Shown: one piece after another, positions 29,222-38,662 of the stretch
Numbering within the stretch: position 1 is the first letter of the stretch
Layout: every line of letters begins with the position of its first letter
Assembly (NCBI RefSeq): GCF_021531255.1
Contig: NZ_JAFBIO010000001.1
Coordinates: forward strand, 124,001 to 188,000
Length of the DNA: 64,000 nucleotides
Direction: 5' to 3'
Origin: Allofournierella massiliensis
GTDB taxonomy: Bacteria; Bacillota; Clostridia; Oscillospirales; Ruminococcaceae
Made by a program: the position numbers and the translations under genes
The notes under the pieces: generated by a model
Told to the model about the DNA's origin: nothing
Database searches by the model: none
The model's input: the letters and a program-made list of their open reading frames with translations, nothing else

Positions 29222-29531
29222 AATTGCAGTGCTGGGCGACCGGGACAGCATTTACGGCTTTGCCGCCGTCGGCCTGGAAACCTGCCCGGTACAAGGCCCG
29301 GAAGAGGCGGCGCGGATGCTGCATTCTCTGGCCGAACAGGGGTATGCGGTGATCTATGTCACCGAAAGCTGCTATGCCCAGCTGGGCCATGAGCTGGAAA
29401 AATACAAGGGCGTGCTCAAGCCGGCCGTGCTGCCCATTCCGGGTGTGTACGGCAACACCGGCCTTGGGATTGCCCGGGTCAAGGGCTTTGTGGAAAAAGC
29501 CGTGGGCAGCGATATCATTTTCGGCGGCTGA
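29214..29531 (+). CDS. ntpG: V-type ATPase subunit F (NtpG)
   Basis: Small central-stalk protein of 105 residues with a Rossmann-like fold, starting MDKIAVLGDRDSIYGFAAVG and including YAVIYVTESCYAQ and PAVLPIPGVYGNTGLG, characteristic of subunit F. In Enterococcus the equivalent protein activates the catalytic head by contacting subunit D. The start is inside the end of ntpC. Confidence 0.94.
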   Translation: MDKIAVLGDRDSIYGFAAVGLETCPVQGPEEAARMLHSLAEQGYAVIYVTESCYAQLGHELEKYKGVLKPAVLPIPGVYGNTGLGIARVKGFVEKAVGSDIIFGG

Positions 29532-29593
29532 GCCGCCTGTCCGAACAACAAGTGTCCGCCTTTTGCGGGCCGACATGAAAACAGGTGAAAAGA

Positions 29594-31363
29594 ATGAGTA
29601 AAGGTACCATTAAAAAAGTGGCCGGCCCGCTGGTGATTGCCGAGGGGATGCGGGACGCCAACATGTTCGACGTGGTGCGGGTCAGCGAGGAAAAGCTGAT
29701 CGGCGAAGTGATCGAAATGCACGGCGACCAGGCCTCCATTCAGGTATATGAGGAGACCAGCGGCCTGGGCCCCGGTGCGCCTGTGGAATCCACCGGCGCC
29801 CCCTTGAGCGTGGAGCTGGGCCCCGGCCTGATCGAGAGCATTTACGACGGCATCCAGCGACCCCTGGTCAAGATCATGGAAAAGGTGGGCAACAGTCTGG
29901 TCCGGGGCGTGGAGGTCCCCAGCCTGGACCGGGAAAAACTCTGGCACTTTACCCCGGTTGCAAAGCCCGGGGACCTGCTGCAGGCAGGCGATGTGCTGGG
30001 CGCCGTTCAGGAAACCCCCATTGTGCTGCATAAGATCCTGGTCCCCCTGGGCAAGGAGGGCACCCTCCAGTCCATTCAGGAGGGGGATTTCACCATCGAG
30101 CAGCCGGTGGCCGTCCTGAAGGACGCCAACGGCAAAGAGTTTGAGCTGACCATGATGCAGAAGTGGCCGGTGCGCCGGGGCCGTCCCTATAAGCAGAAGC
30201 TCTCTCCCGATATGCCCCTGATCACCGGTCAGCGGGTGGTGGACGCCATGTTCCCCATCGCCAAGGGCGGTGTGGCCGCCGTGCCCGGCCCCTTCGGCAG
30301 CGGTAAGACGGTGATCCAGCATCAGCTGGCAAAATGGGCCGAGGCGGACATCGTGGTCTATATCGGCTGCGGCGAGCGCGGCAACGAGATGACCGACGTG
30401 CTGAACGAGTTCCCCGAGCTGAAGGACCCCAAAACTGGCAACAGCCTGATGGAACGCACCGTGCTGATCGCCAACACCTCCGACATGCCGGTGGCGGCCC
30501 GTGAGGCCTCCATCTATACCGGCATTACCATCGCCGAGTATTTCCGGGATATGGGCTACAGCGTGGCCCTGATGGCCGACTCCACCTCCCGCTGGGCCGA
30601 GGCCCTTCGGGAAATGAGCGGCCGCCTGGAGGAAATGCCCGGCGAGGAAGGCTACCCTGCCTATCTGGGCAGCCGTCTGGCTCAGTTCTACGAGCGGGCC
30701 GGCCGGGTGCACACCCTGTGCAGCGGCGAGCGGGAAGGCTCTTTGAGCGTGATCGGTGCGGTTTCGCCTCCGGGCGGTGATATTTCCGAGCCGGTGAGCC
30801 AGGCCACCCTGCGTATCGTCAAGGTGTTCTGGAGCCTGGATTCCGCCCTGGCCTACAAGCGGCATTTCCCCGCCATCAACTGGCTTACCAGCTATTCTTT
30901 GTACCTGGACACCATGGCCGCCTGGTTCAACCGGGAGCAGCCCGGCTGGACCGAACTGCGGGGCAAGATGATGCGGCTTCTGCAGGAAGAGTCCGAGCTG
31001 GATGAGATTGTCAAGCTGGTGGGTATGGACGCCCTGGGCGCATCCGATCGGCTCAAGATGGAGGCCGCCCGCAGCATCCGCGAGGACTTTTTGCATCAGA
31101 ACTCCTTCCACGAGGTGGACACCTATACCCCGCTGGATAAACAGCGCCGGATGATGCAGCTGGTGGTGGGGTATTATGAGAAGTGCAGCGATGCCCTGGG
31201 CAAGGGCGCTCCGGTGGAGCCGCTGCTGAGCCTGCCTGTGCGGGAGGCCATTGGCCGGTATAAGTACACCGTGCCCGAGCAGGTGGAAAGTGAGTATGAG
31301 AAGATTCAGGCAGAACTGGATGAGGAAATCGCCGGGGTCCTGAACAAGAAGGAGGAGTACTGA
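29594..31363 (+). CDS. ntpA: V-type ATPase catalytic subunit A
   Basis: Catalytic subunit, three per complex, 589 residues. It has the N-terminal barrel ([20 protein letters not shown]), the bulge domain unique to A subunits (about 110-185), Walker [14 protein letters not shown] (about 232-244), the catalytic [11 protein letters not shown] and Walker B-like [18 protein letters not shown] place the start at the ATG at 29594, preceded by AGGTGA. It overlaps the B-subunit start by one base (TGATG). Confidence 0.97.
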   Translation: MSKGTIKKVAGPLVIAEGMRDANMFDVVRVSEEKLIGEVIEMHGDQASIQVYEETSGLGPGAPVESTGAPLSVELGPGLIESIYDGIQRPLVKIMEKVGNSLVRGVEVPSLDREKLWHFTPVAKPGDLLQAGDVLGAVQETPIVLHKILVPLGKEGTLQSIQEGDFTIEQPVAVLKDANGKEFELTMMQKWPVRRGRPYKQKLSPDMPLITGQRVVDAMFPIAKGGVAAVPGPFGSGKTVIQHQLAKWAEADIVVYIGCGERGNEMTDVLNEFPELKDPKTGNSLMERTVLIANTSDMPVAAREASIYTGITIAEYFRDMGYSVALMADSTSRWAEALREMSGRLEEMPGEEGYPAYLGSRLAQFYERAGRVHTLCSGEREGSLSVIGAVSPPGGDISEPVSQATLRIVKVFWSLDSALAYKRHFPAINWLTSYSLYLDTMAAWFNREQPGWTELRGKMMRLLQEESELDEIVKLVGMDALGASDRLKMEAARSIREDFLHQNSFHEVDTYTPLDKQRRMMQLVVGYYEKCSDALGKGAPVEPLLSLPVREAIGRYKYTVPEQVESEYEKIQAELDEEIAGVLNKKEEY

Positions 31364-32736
31364 TGCCCAGAGAATACAGGACGATTCAGGAGGTAGCAGG
31401 CCCTCTGATGATGGTACACGGCGTGGAAAACGTGGTGTACAATGAATTGGGCGAGATCGAGCTGGCCAACGGCGAAAAGCGCCGCTGCAAGGTGCTGGAG
31501 ATCGACGGCACCACGGCTCTGGTGCAGCTGTTTGAGGCTTCCACCGGCATCAGCCTGGAGAGCAGCAAGGTGCGCTTTTTGGGCCGCACCATGTCCATGG
31601 GCGTCAGCGAGGACATGATGAGCCGGGTGTTTGATGGTATGGGCCAGCCCATCGACGGCGGCCCCGCCATCCTGCCCGAAAAGCGGATGGATATCAACGG
31701 ACTGCCCATGAACCCGGCGGCCCGGCAGTATCCCCAGGAATTCATCCAGACCGGCGTTTCGGCCATCGACGGCCTGAACACCCTGGTCCGAGGCCAGAAG
31801 CTGCCCATCTTTTCCGCTTCCGGTCTGCCCCATGCCCAACTGGCGGCCCAGATCGCCCGTCAGGCCAAGGTGCGTGGCACCGACGAGCCCTTTGCCGTGG
31901 TGTTTGCCGCCATGGGCATCACCTTTGAGGAGGCCAACTACTTCATCAACTCCTTCAAGGAGACCGGCGCTATCGACCGCACGGTGCTCTTCATCAACTT
32001 GGCCAACGACCCTGCGGTGGAACGGATCGCGACCCCCCGCATGGCCCTGACCGCTGCCGAGTACCTGGCCTTTGAGAAGAATATGCATGTGCTGGTCATC
32101 CTCACCGATATCACCAACTATGCGGACGCCCTGCGTGAGATCAGTGCCGCCCGCAAGGAGGTGCCCGGCCGGCGCGGTTATCCCGGTTATATGTACACCG
32201 ACCTGGCCAGCCTGTACGAGCGGGCCGGCCGCCAGCAGGGCAAGACCGGTTCCATCACCATGATCCCCATCCTTACCATGCCCGAGGACGACAAGACTCA
32301 CCCCATCCCCGACCTGACCGGCTATATCACCGAGGGGCAGATCATCCTGAGCCGTGAGCTCTACCGCAAGGGCCTCATGCCGCCCATCGATGTGCTGCCC
32401 TCCCTGAGCCGTCTGAAGGATAAGGGCATCGGCGAGGGCAAGACCCGGGCGGACCATGCGGATACCATGAACCAGCTTTTTGCCGCCTATGCCCGCGGCA
32501 AGGACGCCAAGGAGCTCATGACCATTCTGGGCGAGGCTGCCCTTACCGATGTGGATAAGCTGTACGCCAAGTTTGCCGATGAGTTTGAAAACCGGTATGT
32601 ATCCCAGGGCTATGAGACCGACCGGGATATCGAAGAGACCCTCAGCATCGGCTGGGAGCTGCTGCGGATCCTGCCCAGAAGCGAATTGAAGCGTATCAAG
32701 GATAAATTCCTGGACGAATACTATGACAAACAGTGA
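31363..32736 (+). CDS. ntpB: V-type ATPase regulatory subunit B
   Basis: Non-catalytic partner of subunit A, 457 residues. It shows the barrel start [20 protein letters not shown], the region [20 protein letters not shown] in place of a P-loop, [20 protein letters not shown] and [16 protein letters not shown]. The lack of a Walker A motif is normal for B subunits. It starts in a one-base overlap with ntpA, with AAGGAGG just upstream. Confidence 0.97.
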   Translation: MPREYRTIQEVAGPLMMVHGVENVVYNELGEIELANGEKRRCKVLEIDGTTALVQLFEASTGISLESSKVRFLGRTMSMGVSEDMMSRVFDGMGQPIDGGPAILPEKRMDINGLPMNPAARQYPQEFIQTGVSAIDGLNTLVRGQKLPIFSASGLPHAQLAAQIARQAKVRGTDEPFAVVFAAMGITFEEANYFINSFKETGAIDRTVLFINLANDPAVERIATPRMALTAAEYLAFEKNMHVLVILTDITNYADALREISAARKEVPGRRGYPGYMYTDLASLYERAGRQQGKTGSITMIPILTMPEDDKTHPIPDLTGYITEGQIILSRELYRKGLMPPIDVLPSLSRLKDKGIGEGKTRADHADTMNQLFAAYARGKDAKELMTILGEAALTDVDKLYAKFADEFENRYVSQGYETDRDIEETLSIGWELLRILPRSELKRIKDKFLDEYYDKQ

Positions 32737-32749
32737 GGAGGGATGACTG

Positions 32750-33415
32750 GTGGCCAGCACACAGATAAATCCCACCCGAATGGAATTGACCCGCCTCAAG
32801 CGCAAGCTGACCACCGCTCTGCGGGGCCACAAGCTGCTGAAGGATAAGCGGGATGAGCTGATGCGCCAGTTTTTGGAGCTGGTGCGGGAAAACAAAGCCC
32901 TGCGGGAAAAAGTGGAGGAAGGGCTGGCTGCGGCCAACCGCAACTTCGTGATGGCCCGGGCTTCCATGCCGGATGAATCGGTGGATGTTGCCCTGATGGC
33001 CCCCAAGCAGGAGGTGTATCTGGAAACCGAGACCCGGAACGTCATGAGCGTGGATATCCCGGTTTATCAGTACAAGACCCGCACCTCTGACCCGGCCGAC
33101 ATCTATTCCTATGGCTTTGCTTTTACCAGCGCCGATCTGGATGACGCGGTGAAAAGCCTGGCCGACCTTCTGCCCGACCTTCTGCGCCTGGCGCAGGTGG
33201 AAAAAAGCTGCGAGCTGATGGCGGATGAGATCGAAAAGACCCGCCGTCGGGTGAATGCGCTGGAACATGTGATGATCCCCGATACCCGGGAAAAGATCCG
33301 GTACATCACCATGAAGCTGGACGAAAACGAGCGCAGCACCCAGATCCGCCTGATGAAGGTAAAGGATATGATGCTGGAAGAGGCCCATCACTACAGCCAG
33401 CGGGAGCAGGGCTGA
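32750..33415 (+). CDS. ntpD: V-type ATPase subunit D (central rotor)
   Basis: Coiled-coil rotor shaft of 221 residues. It opens with NPTRMELTRLKRKL then TTALRGHKLLKDKRDELMRQ, the strongly conserved N-terminal helix, and ends with RVNALEHVMIPDTREKIRYI, the conserved C-terminal helix. The GTG at 32750 follows GAGGAGGG. As the last gene of the operon it is followed by a terminator about 100 bp downstream. The nine genes are complete for a V/A-type Na+ pump. Confidence 0.96.
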   Translation: MASTQINPTRMELTRLKRKLTTALRGHKLLKDKRDELMRQFLELVRENKALREKVEEGLAAANRNFVMARASMPDESVDVALMAPKQEVYLETETRNVMSVDIPVYQYKTRTSDPADIYSYGFAFTSADLDDAVKSLADLLPDLLRLAQVEKSCELMADEIEKTRRRVNALEHVMIPDTREKIRYITMKLDENERSTQIRLMKVKDMMLEEAHHYSQREQG

Positions 33416-33516
33416 GGTCGACTTGCCGCAAGGGGGCGCAGTAGATGCGCCTGGGCTGATATAACAAACGGGAAGAGCCATCCCAAGGGCAGAGCAATCT
33501 GCTGTCAAAACAAGCA

Positions 33517-33553
33517 AAAAACCGGTGCCTGGATTCTTCCGGGCGCCGGTTTT
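33517..33553 (+). terminator. Terminator of the V-ATPase operon
   Basis: AAAACCGGTGCC pairs with GGCGCCGGTTTT (one G-T-type mismatch) around a loop of about 13 bases, followed by GGTTTG. The rest of 33416-33640 has no other visible feature. Confidence 0.8.
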
Positions 33554-33640
33554 GGTTTGCGGGAAAGGGAAAAATGCTTTTTTAGGCTGGCTGTCCACCC
33601 GGTCGAGGAGCGGGGGCGGAGGGACGTTTTGGGGGCAGGA

Positions 33641-33669
33641 TAGACTTGCCGGCGCCAGTCTGGTACAAT
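33641..33669 (+). promoter_or_regulatory. Promoter for the small exported protein
   Basis: TAGACT at 33641-33646, a 17-bp spacer and TACAAT at 33664-33669, about 45 bases before the start codon. Confidence 0.5.
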
Positions 33670-33715
33670 ACAGACAGAATCAAAACCGCCGGGGTGAGCC
33701 GGGCAGGGAGGGCAT

Positions 33716-34246
33716 ATGATCAAGAAACAAAAACAGTGGCCCGTCAGGGCGTTTATCCTGATTGTAGGCCTGGTCTGCCTGGTCGCCTTGGAGGGATTCT
33801 TTGGCCTAAAGGGAGATACCCTTGCCGACAGAGAAAAGATCCTGAACGAGTCCCTTCCGGCAGGTGGGGGCTGGACCATTTCCCGGGAAAAAGAGCTGGA
33901 TGGCTTTTTGATCAGCGCCGCTTCCGGTCAGGACGGAAAAGCCTGCCTGGCGATTTTTGAGCCCGCCGGGAAAGGGGGATATACCCTTTCCGCATCTGTC
34001 AGCCAGGATCAGGGTGAGATTCTCGTGACAGGGCTCCAAACCGGGGAAAGCTGGTACGACTTGGTCTGGTTCCAGGGGGCTGATACGGAATACGCCGAGA
34101 TTCGGTATACTATAGCAGGGGAAGAACAGGCTCCAGTGCGGTATGATACTTCGGATATGGAGATCTTTTGCATAGAAAATCCGGAAAAAGAATATACCCT
34201 GCAGGCCGTGTATTTTGACGCAGACGGCAATGCATACGAATCATAA
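33716..34246 (+). CDS. Hypothetical membrane-anchored protein
   Basis: Unrecognised 176-residue protein. It has a basic start (MIKKQKQWPVR), one hydrophobic helix at about residues 12-30 (AFILIVGLVCLVALEGFFGL) and an acidic extracytoplasmic domain with beta-strand-like alternation and YTLSASVSQDQGEILVTG, which resembles small Ig-like or fibronectin-like sandwiches, but I cannot name a family. There are no cysteines forming a lipobox. RBS AGGGAGGG. It is a single-gene unit between a promoter and a strong terminator. Confidence 0.75.
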   Translation: MIKKQKQWPVRAFILIVGLVCLVALEGFFGLKGDTLADREKILNESLPAGGGWTISREKELDGFLISAASGQDGKACLAIFEPAGKGGYTLSASVSQDQGEILVTGLQTGESWYDLVWFQGADTEYAEIRYTIAGEEQAPVRYDTSDMEIFCIENPEKEYTLQAVYFDADGNAYES

Positions 34247-34260
34247 GGCCTGGAAAAAAC

Positions 34261-34301
34261 AAAGGGCAGCCGTATGGAAAAACCATACGGCTGCCCTTTT
34301 G
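34261..34301 (+). terminator. Terminator after the small exported protein
   Basis: Perfect 17-bp stem (AAAGGGCAGCCGTATGG pairing with CCATACGGCTGCCCTTT), loop AAAAA, T-run. Confidence 0.92.
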
Positions 34302-34451
34302 AGTTGTCACTATGCGGGAAATTCCGCGCAGGAAAAGCTAAGGCAATAGATAGATCTTTGCCGCCGGACACGGCAAAAAGATGATTGCGGGCATTTCAAA
34401 ATCCATAGTTTTACAAACAGAGAGAGCTTCATTTTCGTGCGGTTTATCGCC

Positions 34452-34479
34452 TTGTCAAGCGGGAAGAAATCCGTATAAT
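34452..34479 (+). promoter_or_regulatory. Promoter for the MATE gene
   Basis: TTGTCA at 34452-34457, a 16-bp spacer and a perfect TATAAT at 34474-34479. Confidence 0.72.
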
Positions 34480-34524
34480 GGGAAACCGGTGTAAAACTAC
34501 AAAGAGAAAGCAGATGGATGGGAA

Positions 34525-35919
34525 ATGACAAAGAATATGACCAGCGGCAGCCCAATGAAGCATATCCTGAGCTTCAGCGGCCCGCTTTTTCTGGGAATGA
34601 TTTTTCAGCAATTCTATAACCTGGTGGATAGTGTGATCGTGGGTCAGCTGTTGGGGCCGGATGCGCTGGCGGCGGTGGGTTCCACCGGTTCGCTGAACTT
34701 TCTGGTGCTGGGCTTTTGTATGGGAGTATGCAATGGTTTCGCCATCCCGGTGGCCCAATGCTTCGGCGCCCGGGATGAAGAGGGGCTGCGCCGGTATACC
34801 GCCAATTCTTTTTGGCTGACCATAGGGTTTTCCGTTCTTATGGCGGCAGTTACGGCCCTGGCCTGCCGACGGCTGCTGATCTGGACCAATACGCCGGCGG
34901 GCATCCTGCAGGATTCCTGGAACTACCTCTTCATTGTCTTTCTGGGCATACCGGCCACCTGCCTGTACAATCTGCTGGCCTCGCTGCTGCGCAGCCTGGG
35001 GGACAGCCGTACCCCAGTGGTGTTTCTGGCCCTGTCGTCTCTTTTGAATGTGGCGCTGGATATTACGTTTATCTGGCTGTTCCACACCAGTGTGATGGGG
35101 GCGGGTATCGCCACCGTGCTGGCGCAGAGCGTTTCGGTGCTGCTCTGCCTGGTGTTTATCTACCGCCGGTACCCGGTCCTGAAACCGAGACAGGGGGAGT
35201 GGGCGTTCCGCCGACGGTTGGCCCTGAAACTCTGCGGCATGGGGCTGCCCATGGGGCTGCAATATTCGGTGACTGCCATTGGCTGTGCCGTGCTGCAGGC
35301 CTTTGTAAACAGTCTGGGCACCACCTATGTGACTGCTTTTTCAGCCGGCAGCAAACTGAGCCAGTTCTTCTGCTGCCCCTTTGATGCCATGGGTTCTGCC
35401 ATGGCGACCTATTGCGGGCAGAATGTGGGGGCGCGTCGGCTGGAACGTCTTTCGGCCGGCGTTAAGGCCTGCAGCCTGCTGGGGCTGATCTATGCGCTGG
35501 TTTCCCTTGCTTTTCTGGCTGTTTTTTCTCCGCAGCTGTCCCTGCTCTTCCTCAAGCCGGACCAGACCGAGCTGATCGGGCTTTGCAGCCGGTATGTGGT
35601 GGCACAGGCTCTGTTTGCCTTCCCCCTGGCACTGGTGAATATCCTGCGCTTTTCTATCCAAGGAATGGGCTTCAGCCGCCTGGCAGTGGTGGCAGGCGTT
35701 TTTGAGATGGTGGCCCGCACCCTGATGGGGGCTTGGGGCGTGCCCCTGTGGGGCTATGCCGCCGCCTGCTATGCGGCCCCGGCTGCCTGGCTGGCAGCGG
35801 ATGCCTTCCTGCTGCCTGCCTGTGCCGGGTGTATCGGCAGCCTGCGCAAAAAGTATGGCGCTGACTTTGTCGGTTCAGCGCCCCGAACTGCCGCGGCGCA
35901 GAGTACAGGCACCCGCTGA
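34525..35919 (+). CDS. MATE-family multidrug/organic cation exporter
   Basis: Twelve-helix exporter of the MATE/MOP superfamily, 464 residues. The N-terminus GSPMKHILSFSGPLFLGMIF and FYNLVDSVIVGQLLGPDALAAVG are diagnostic, with pseudo-symmetric repeats in the second half (GLQYSVTAIGCAVLQAFVNS). It usually extrudes cationic drugs or metabolites against Na+ or H+. The RBS is weak (GGATGGGA). No regulator lies next to it, so the natural substrate is unknown. It resembles the DinF/NorM-like group common in gut Clostridia. Confidence 0.93.
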   Translation: MTKNMTSGSPMKHILSFSGPLFLGMIFQQFYNLVDSVIVGQLLGPDALAAVGSTGSLNFLVLGFCMGVCNGFAIPVAQCFGARDEEGLRRYTANSFWLTIGFSVLMAAVTALACRRLLIWTNTPAGILQDSWNYLFIVFLGIPATCLYNLLASLLRSLGDSRTPVVFLALSSLLNVALDITFIWLFHTSVMGAGIATVLAQSVSVLLCLVFIYRRYPVLKPRQGEWAFRRRLALKLCGMGLPMGLQYSVTAIGCAVLQAFVNSLGTTYVTAFSAGSKLSQFFCCPFDAMGSAMATYCGQNVGARRLERLSAGVKACSLLGLIYALVSLAFLAVFSPQLSLLFLKPDQTELIGLCSRYVVAQALFAFPLALVNILRFSIQGMGFSRLAVVAGVFEMVARTLMGAWGVPLWGYAAACYAAPAAWLAADAFLLPACAGCIGSLRKKYGADFVGSAPRTAAAQSTGTR

Positions 35920-36021
35920 GAAAAAATTCCGGCCATAAAATTTCCTGATCCTGCCGTAAAAAAACGAGAAAATCGTCAGAATAAAGGAAAAGCAACCACG
36001 CAGGAAAGAGGTGCAGGCATC

Positions 36022-36198
36022 ATGGCCCGGAAAAGTATCGGTATCAAAGCGGAAGAATATTGCTTTTGGGTTTCTTATCCTGCAAAAGTCCTCTCTTTTC
36101 ATCCGGAAAGGGGATTTGTAAAATACGCCTGTGAGGAACGGGCGGTTATGTGGGAGAGGATCCATTCCCTGGTGGAGCAGGATTATCTGGTTTTGTAA
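36022..36198 (+). CDS. Small hypothetical protein, 58 residues
   Basis: Short frame starting MARKSIGIKAEEYCFWVSYP and ending LVEQDYLVL, with GAGGTG about 9 bases before the ATG and a terminator 20 bases after the stop. The composition (Trp, Tyr, Glu-rich, no membrane segment) is protein-like rather than random. I recognise no family. The neighbouring MATE gene ends about 100 bases upstream with no terminator between, so it may be cotranscribed with it. Confidence 0.45.
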   Translation: MARKSIGIKAEEYCFWVSYPAKVLSFHPERGFVKYACEERAVMWERIHSLVEQDYLVL

Positions 36199-36219
36199 AA
36201 AGCTATTTTTAAACAAAAA

Positions 36220-36255
36220 CAGGCGCCCGGTTTGATGGCCGGGCGCCTGCTTTTT
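36220..36255. terminator. Bidirectional terminator
   Basis: Perfect 11-bp stem (CAGGCGCCCGG pairing with CCGGGCGCCTG) with T-runs on both strands, serving the small plus-strand ORF and the minus-strand flavodoxin-like gene. Confidence 0.9.
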
Positions 36256-36877
36256 ACTGCGGGGGAGGGGATTCGTTTTCTATCTGCGGGGCGGACATTT
36301 GCTCTCTGGTAAGGCCGTTTCTTTTGCCGCAGTTTTCCCAATATCGGGAGGAGGCGCGGAGGAACATCTGCTTGGAAAGGGGCATGGTCACCTGAAAGGT
36401 CCCATAGGAGCGCCGATGGATGGATTTGGCCAGTTGCCGGATCTCCCGCTTGGCCAGAAAGCGGAATGGGGTGGAGAGAATTGCCTCGCCGCCCCCAATT
36501 TTCAGGATGGAGCCCAAGGGATATCCGTTCTTCTGGCAAAACCGGCGAAGGATGCGAATAGCGGTATCGTTCTGCTCCGGTTCCAGAAAACCGCAGTTGA
36601 TTAGAATGGAGATGACCGGCCGGTTGTGAGGCGGGTCTTTTTCCAATTCCTGCAGGAAACCCATTAGGGGAGAAGGCAGACCATCAGCGTATAGAGGAAA
36701 GACCAGCAAAAGATCGGAACAGTCCTCCATGGCCCGGCAAAGATCCCAGGGGCGGCATTGCCCCACGGCGAAAGTTTCCACAGCCTGGGGATAAGACTTG
36801 GCGAACAAAAGGGCGTATTGGCGGGAATTGGAACGGGGCGCCCGGGGGCTCCCGTTCAGGATCAGGAGTTCGCCCAT
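36254..36877 (-). CDS. Flavodoxin-fold NAD(P)H oxidoreductase-like protein (second of pair)
   Basis: The 207 residues start ELLILNGSPRAPRSNSRQYA, the phosphate-binding loop of NADPH-dependent FMN reductases, followed by DLLLVFPLYADGLPSPLMGFL, the typical flavin-contacting strand, and VISILINCGF. The C-terminal 70 residues (after KIGGGEAIL) are basic and unlike the core fold. It has a perfect AAAGGAGG inside the end of the upstream gene, and the two genes overlap by 16 bases. Likely a cytoplasmic FMN protein; electron donor and substrate unknown. Confidence 0.75.
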   Translation of the reverse strand: MGELLILNGSPRAPRSNSRQYALLFAKSYPQAVETFAVGQCRPWDLCRAMEDCSDLLLVFPLYADGLPSPLMGFLQELEKDPPHNRPVISILINCGFLEPEQNDTAIRILRRFCQKNGYPLGSILKIGGGEAILSTPFRFLAKREIRQLAKSIHRRSYGTFQVTMPLSKQMFLRASSRYWENCGKRNGLTREQMSAPQIENESPPPQ

Positions 36878-37377
36878 GCAATCGCCTCCTTTTGAAAGGT
36901 CATTTCCAGTTCTTCTTCGGAGGTGAAAACAATCCGGTATTCCTCAAAATTCATATTATGGGCATTCCGGCTGACCAGCTGGCGGAAAATATCCTGTTCC
37001 CCAGCGGAAATATCCCCGTACCCCAGGATCAGAGCCTGCTTGGGTAAGGGATTCCTTTGCAGGTGGTGGGTCTCCCCATGCCACAGCCGGATAAATGCCT
37101 GCTGCACCGGGATGGCCCGCTCCAGCATGGTTTTCATGGGAAGATCATAACTGCCGCACCAGATGCGGCTGACACACAGCAATTTCCGGCTTGCGGCAAT
37201 GCGGGGATAGATACGCACTGCGTCATCCCGGATGACACAGCGGCCGGGCGTGCGGACCCAGCAGCCAAAGCAACCCAGGCAGTGGGCAATTCTCATTTGG
37301 GAAAGATCGAAAAACTCCGAAGAGGCCCGGCAGATCTCTGGTACAGGCAGCGCCCGGTCGGATAGAATCAGATTCAT
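36862..37377 (-). CDS. Flavodoxin-fold FMN reductase-like protein with Cys cluster (first of pair)
   Basis: A 171-residue protein with HCLGCFGCWVRTPGRCVIRDD, the cysteine-rich signature of iron-sulfur flavoprotein/NADPH-dependent FMN reductase relatives, and WCGSYDLPMKTMLERAIP as the flavin-contact region. The usual N-terminal phosphate loop GSPR is replaced by LSDRALP, an unusual change. The ATG at 37377 has GGAGGGC upstream; the longer frame would run through the tRNA. It forms an operon with the overlapping downstream paralogue; the two may form a heterodimer, which is inference. Confidence 0.7.
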   Translation of the reverse strand: MNLILSDRALPVPEICRASSEFFDLSQMRIAHCLGCFGCWVRTPGRCVIRDDAVRIYPRIAASRKLLCVSRIWCGSYDLPMKTMLERAIPVQQAFIRLWHGETHHLQRNPLPKQALILGYGDISAGEQDIFRQLVSRNAHNMNFEEYRIVFTSEEELEMTFQKEAIAWANS

Positions 37378-37622
37378 AAAGCCCTCCGTGGCATAGTATT
37401 CAAGGATAGTATGCCACAAAAGGCCACTTTTTGTACAGGGTAAGCGTATGCGATAAAAACGCTGCAAGAAACGATACAAATTGCAAAATTTGTATGGGGC
37501 AAGCCTTAATTTAAGACGCACAATAAGCGGTGAAGACTTGTTGAGCATAGGTATGAGACCCAAGCACAGATAATTTTTGGCGTTGTAAGAATAGAAGTAT
37601 GCATGGCTTATGGGTGTTGTGC

Positions 37623-37660
37623 AAAAAAGCGCGCCAAACCAAATGGTTTGACGCGCTTTT
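37623..37660 (-). terminator. Terminator after tRNA-Leu
   Basis: Minus-strand AAAAGCGCGTCAAACC pairs with GGTTTGGCGCGCTTTT (one G-T-type mismatch) around ATTT, with a six-base T-run. Confidence 0.85.
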
Positions 37661-37663
37661 CCA

Positions 37664-37750
37664 TGGTGCCGGTGGTGGGGGTCGAACCCACACGATGTTG
37701 CCATCAACGGATTTTGAGTCCGTCTCGTCTGCCAGTTCCAACACACCGGC
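37664..37750 (-). tRNA. tRNA-Leu (CAA)
   Basis: Class II tRNA, 87 bases including the encoded CCA. Minus-strand acceptor GCCGGTG pairs with CACCGGC; the anticodon stem ACGGA/TCCGT holds the loop CTCAAAA with anticodon CAA (UUG codons). There is a long variable arm (TGATGGCAACATCG) and the T loop GTTCGACC. It has its own promoter and terminator, a single-gene unit. Confidence 0.97.
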
Positions 37751-37772
37751 ATGATGTGTTTAACAGAAATAA

Positions 37773-37801
37773 ATTATACACGAAGATCGGAAGAAAATCA
37801 A
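37773..37801 (-). promoter_or_regulatory. Promoter for tRNA-Leu
   Basis: Minus-strand TTGATT (37801-37796), 17-bp spacer, perfect TATAAT (37778-37773). Confidence 0.8.
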
Positions 37802-37899
37802 GATGCATTTTTGTCGTATGCCTGAAAGGCCGGGCCGCCCCAGGCAGAAAAAAGCAGAAATTTTGGGAAAGCTTTTTATGGTAAAAACACAAAAAAGGA

Positions 37900-37928
37900 T
37901 TGACAAAAAACCTTTCGGTTTGTATAAT
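37900..37928 (+). promoter_or_regulatory. Perfect consensus promoter for the sigma factor
   Basis: TTGACA at 37900-37905, a 17-bp spacer and TATAAT at 37923-37928: both hexamers are fully consensus, the strongest promoter in the window. Leader about 30 bases. Confidence 0.9.
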
Positions 37929-37965
37929 GTGGTAGATTGCAGTGAAGATAGTCAGGGGTGGAGCC

Positions 37966-38508
37966 ATGGCGCAGATAACCCCGGAGCAGCTCGTCCGGGC
38001 AAAGACCGGCGACGAAAGGGCGCTGGCAGGCATTATTTCACGGATGATGCCCCAGGTGCGCTTCGGCGCATACAGCCTTCCCGCAGAGGGGCTGGACTCG
38101 GAAGACCTGGTGCAGGAGGGCCTGATCGGCCTGATGCATGCAATCGGCACCTATGTGCCGGAAAAGGGTGTAAAGTTCGAGACCTACGGTGCTTCCTGCA
38201 TTCAGAACGCGCAGATTTCGGCACTGCGGGCGGCCCGCCGCAAAAAGCATGGTCCGCTGAATTCCAGTGTTCCCCTCAGCGAGGAGCAGACGATTCCGGG
38301 GCCGGAAGAAGCGGCGATCCAGCAAGAGCAGTTGGAGTTGTGGCAGGCGCGGTTTCGTTCGCAGCTTTCAGAAAGAGAGCGTCAGGTGCTGACCCTGGTT
38401 TTAAAAGGGGACAGCTATCGGGAGATTGCCGAGATCCTCGGCTGTACTCCCAAGGCGGTGGAAGGCGCCCTTGCCAGGGCACGCCGCAAACTCCGGTCTT
38501 TTTTATAA
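37966..38508 (+). CDS. Sigma-70 family RNA polymerase sigma factor (SigH-like)
   Basis: A 180-residue alternative sigma factor. Region 2 is seen in DSEDLVQEGLIGLMHAIGTY and KFETYGASCIQNAQISAL, followed by RRKKHGPLNSSVPL, which closely follows the SigH pattern (RQKHIPLNSYVSL in Bacillus). Region 4 is LSERERQVLTLVLKGDSYRE and AEILGCTPKAVEGALARAR. It is slightly short for SigH (about 210). The ATG at 37966 follows GGGGTGGAG. In spore-formers SigH starts sporulation; in other Firmicutes relatives control competence or stationary phase. No anti-sigma gene lies beside it. Confidence 0.85.
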   Translation: MAQITPEQLVRAKTGDERALAGIISRMMPQVRFGAYSLPAEGLDSEDLVQEGLIGLMHAIGTYVPEKGVKFETYGASCIQNAQISALRAARRKKHGPLNSSVPLSEEQTIPGPEEAAIQQEQLELWQARFRSQLSERERQVLTLVLKGDSYREIAEILGCTPKAVEGALARARRKLRSFL

Positions 38509-38662
38509 ACCGGATAGTCAAGGTGTTCGGTCGGTTGGCCGCACTATATAACAATGCCCCCAGTAGCTTAACATTCAGAGCGTTGGTTCCAAAAGAAAGC
38601 CAAAGGTGACGGTTGAAATCCTTCCGCGGGCAAAAATTCAAAACATTGAGGAGATACCAAGC

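Noticed and set aside
37603-37884. Plus-strand open frame with VVGVEPTRCCHQRILSPSRL
   Set aside because: It is the antisense of tRNA-Leu, a well-known false protein.
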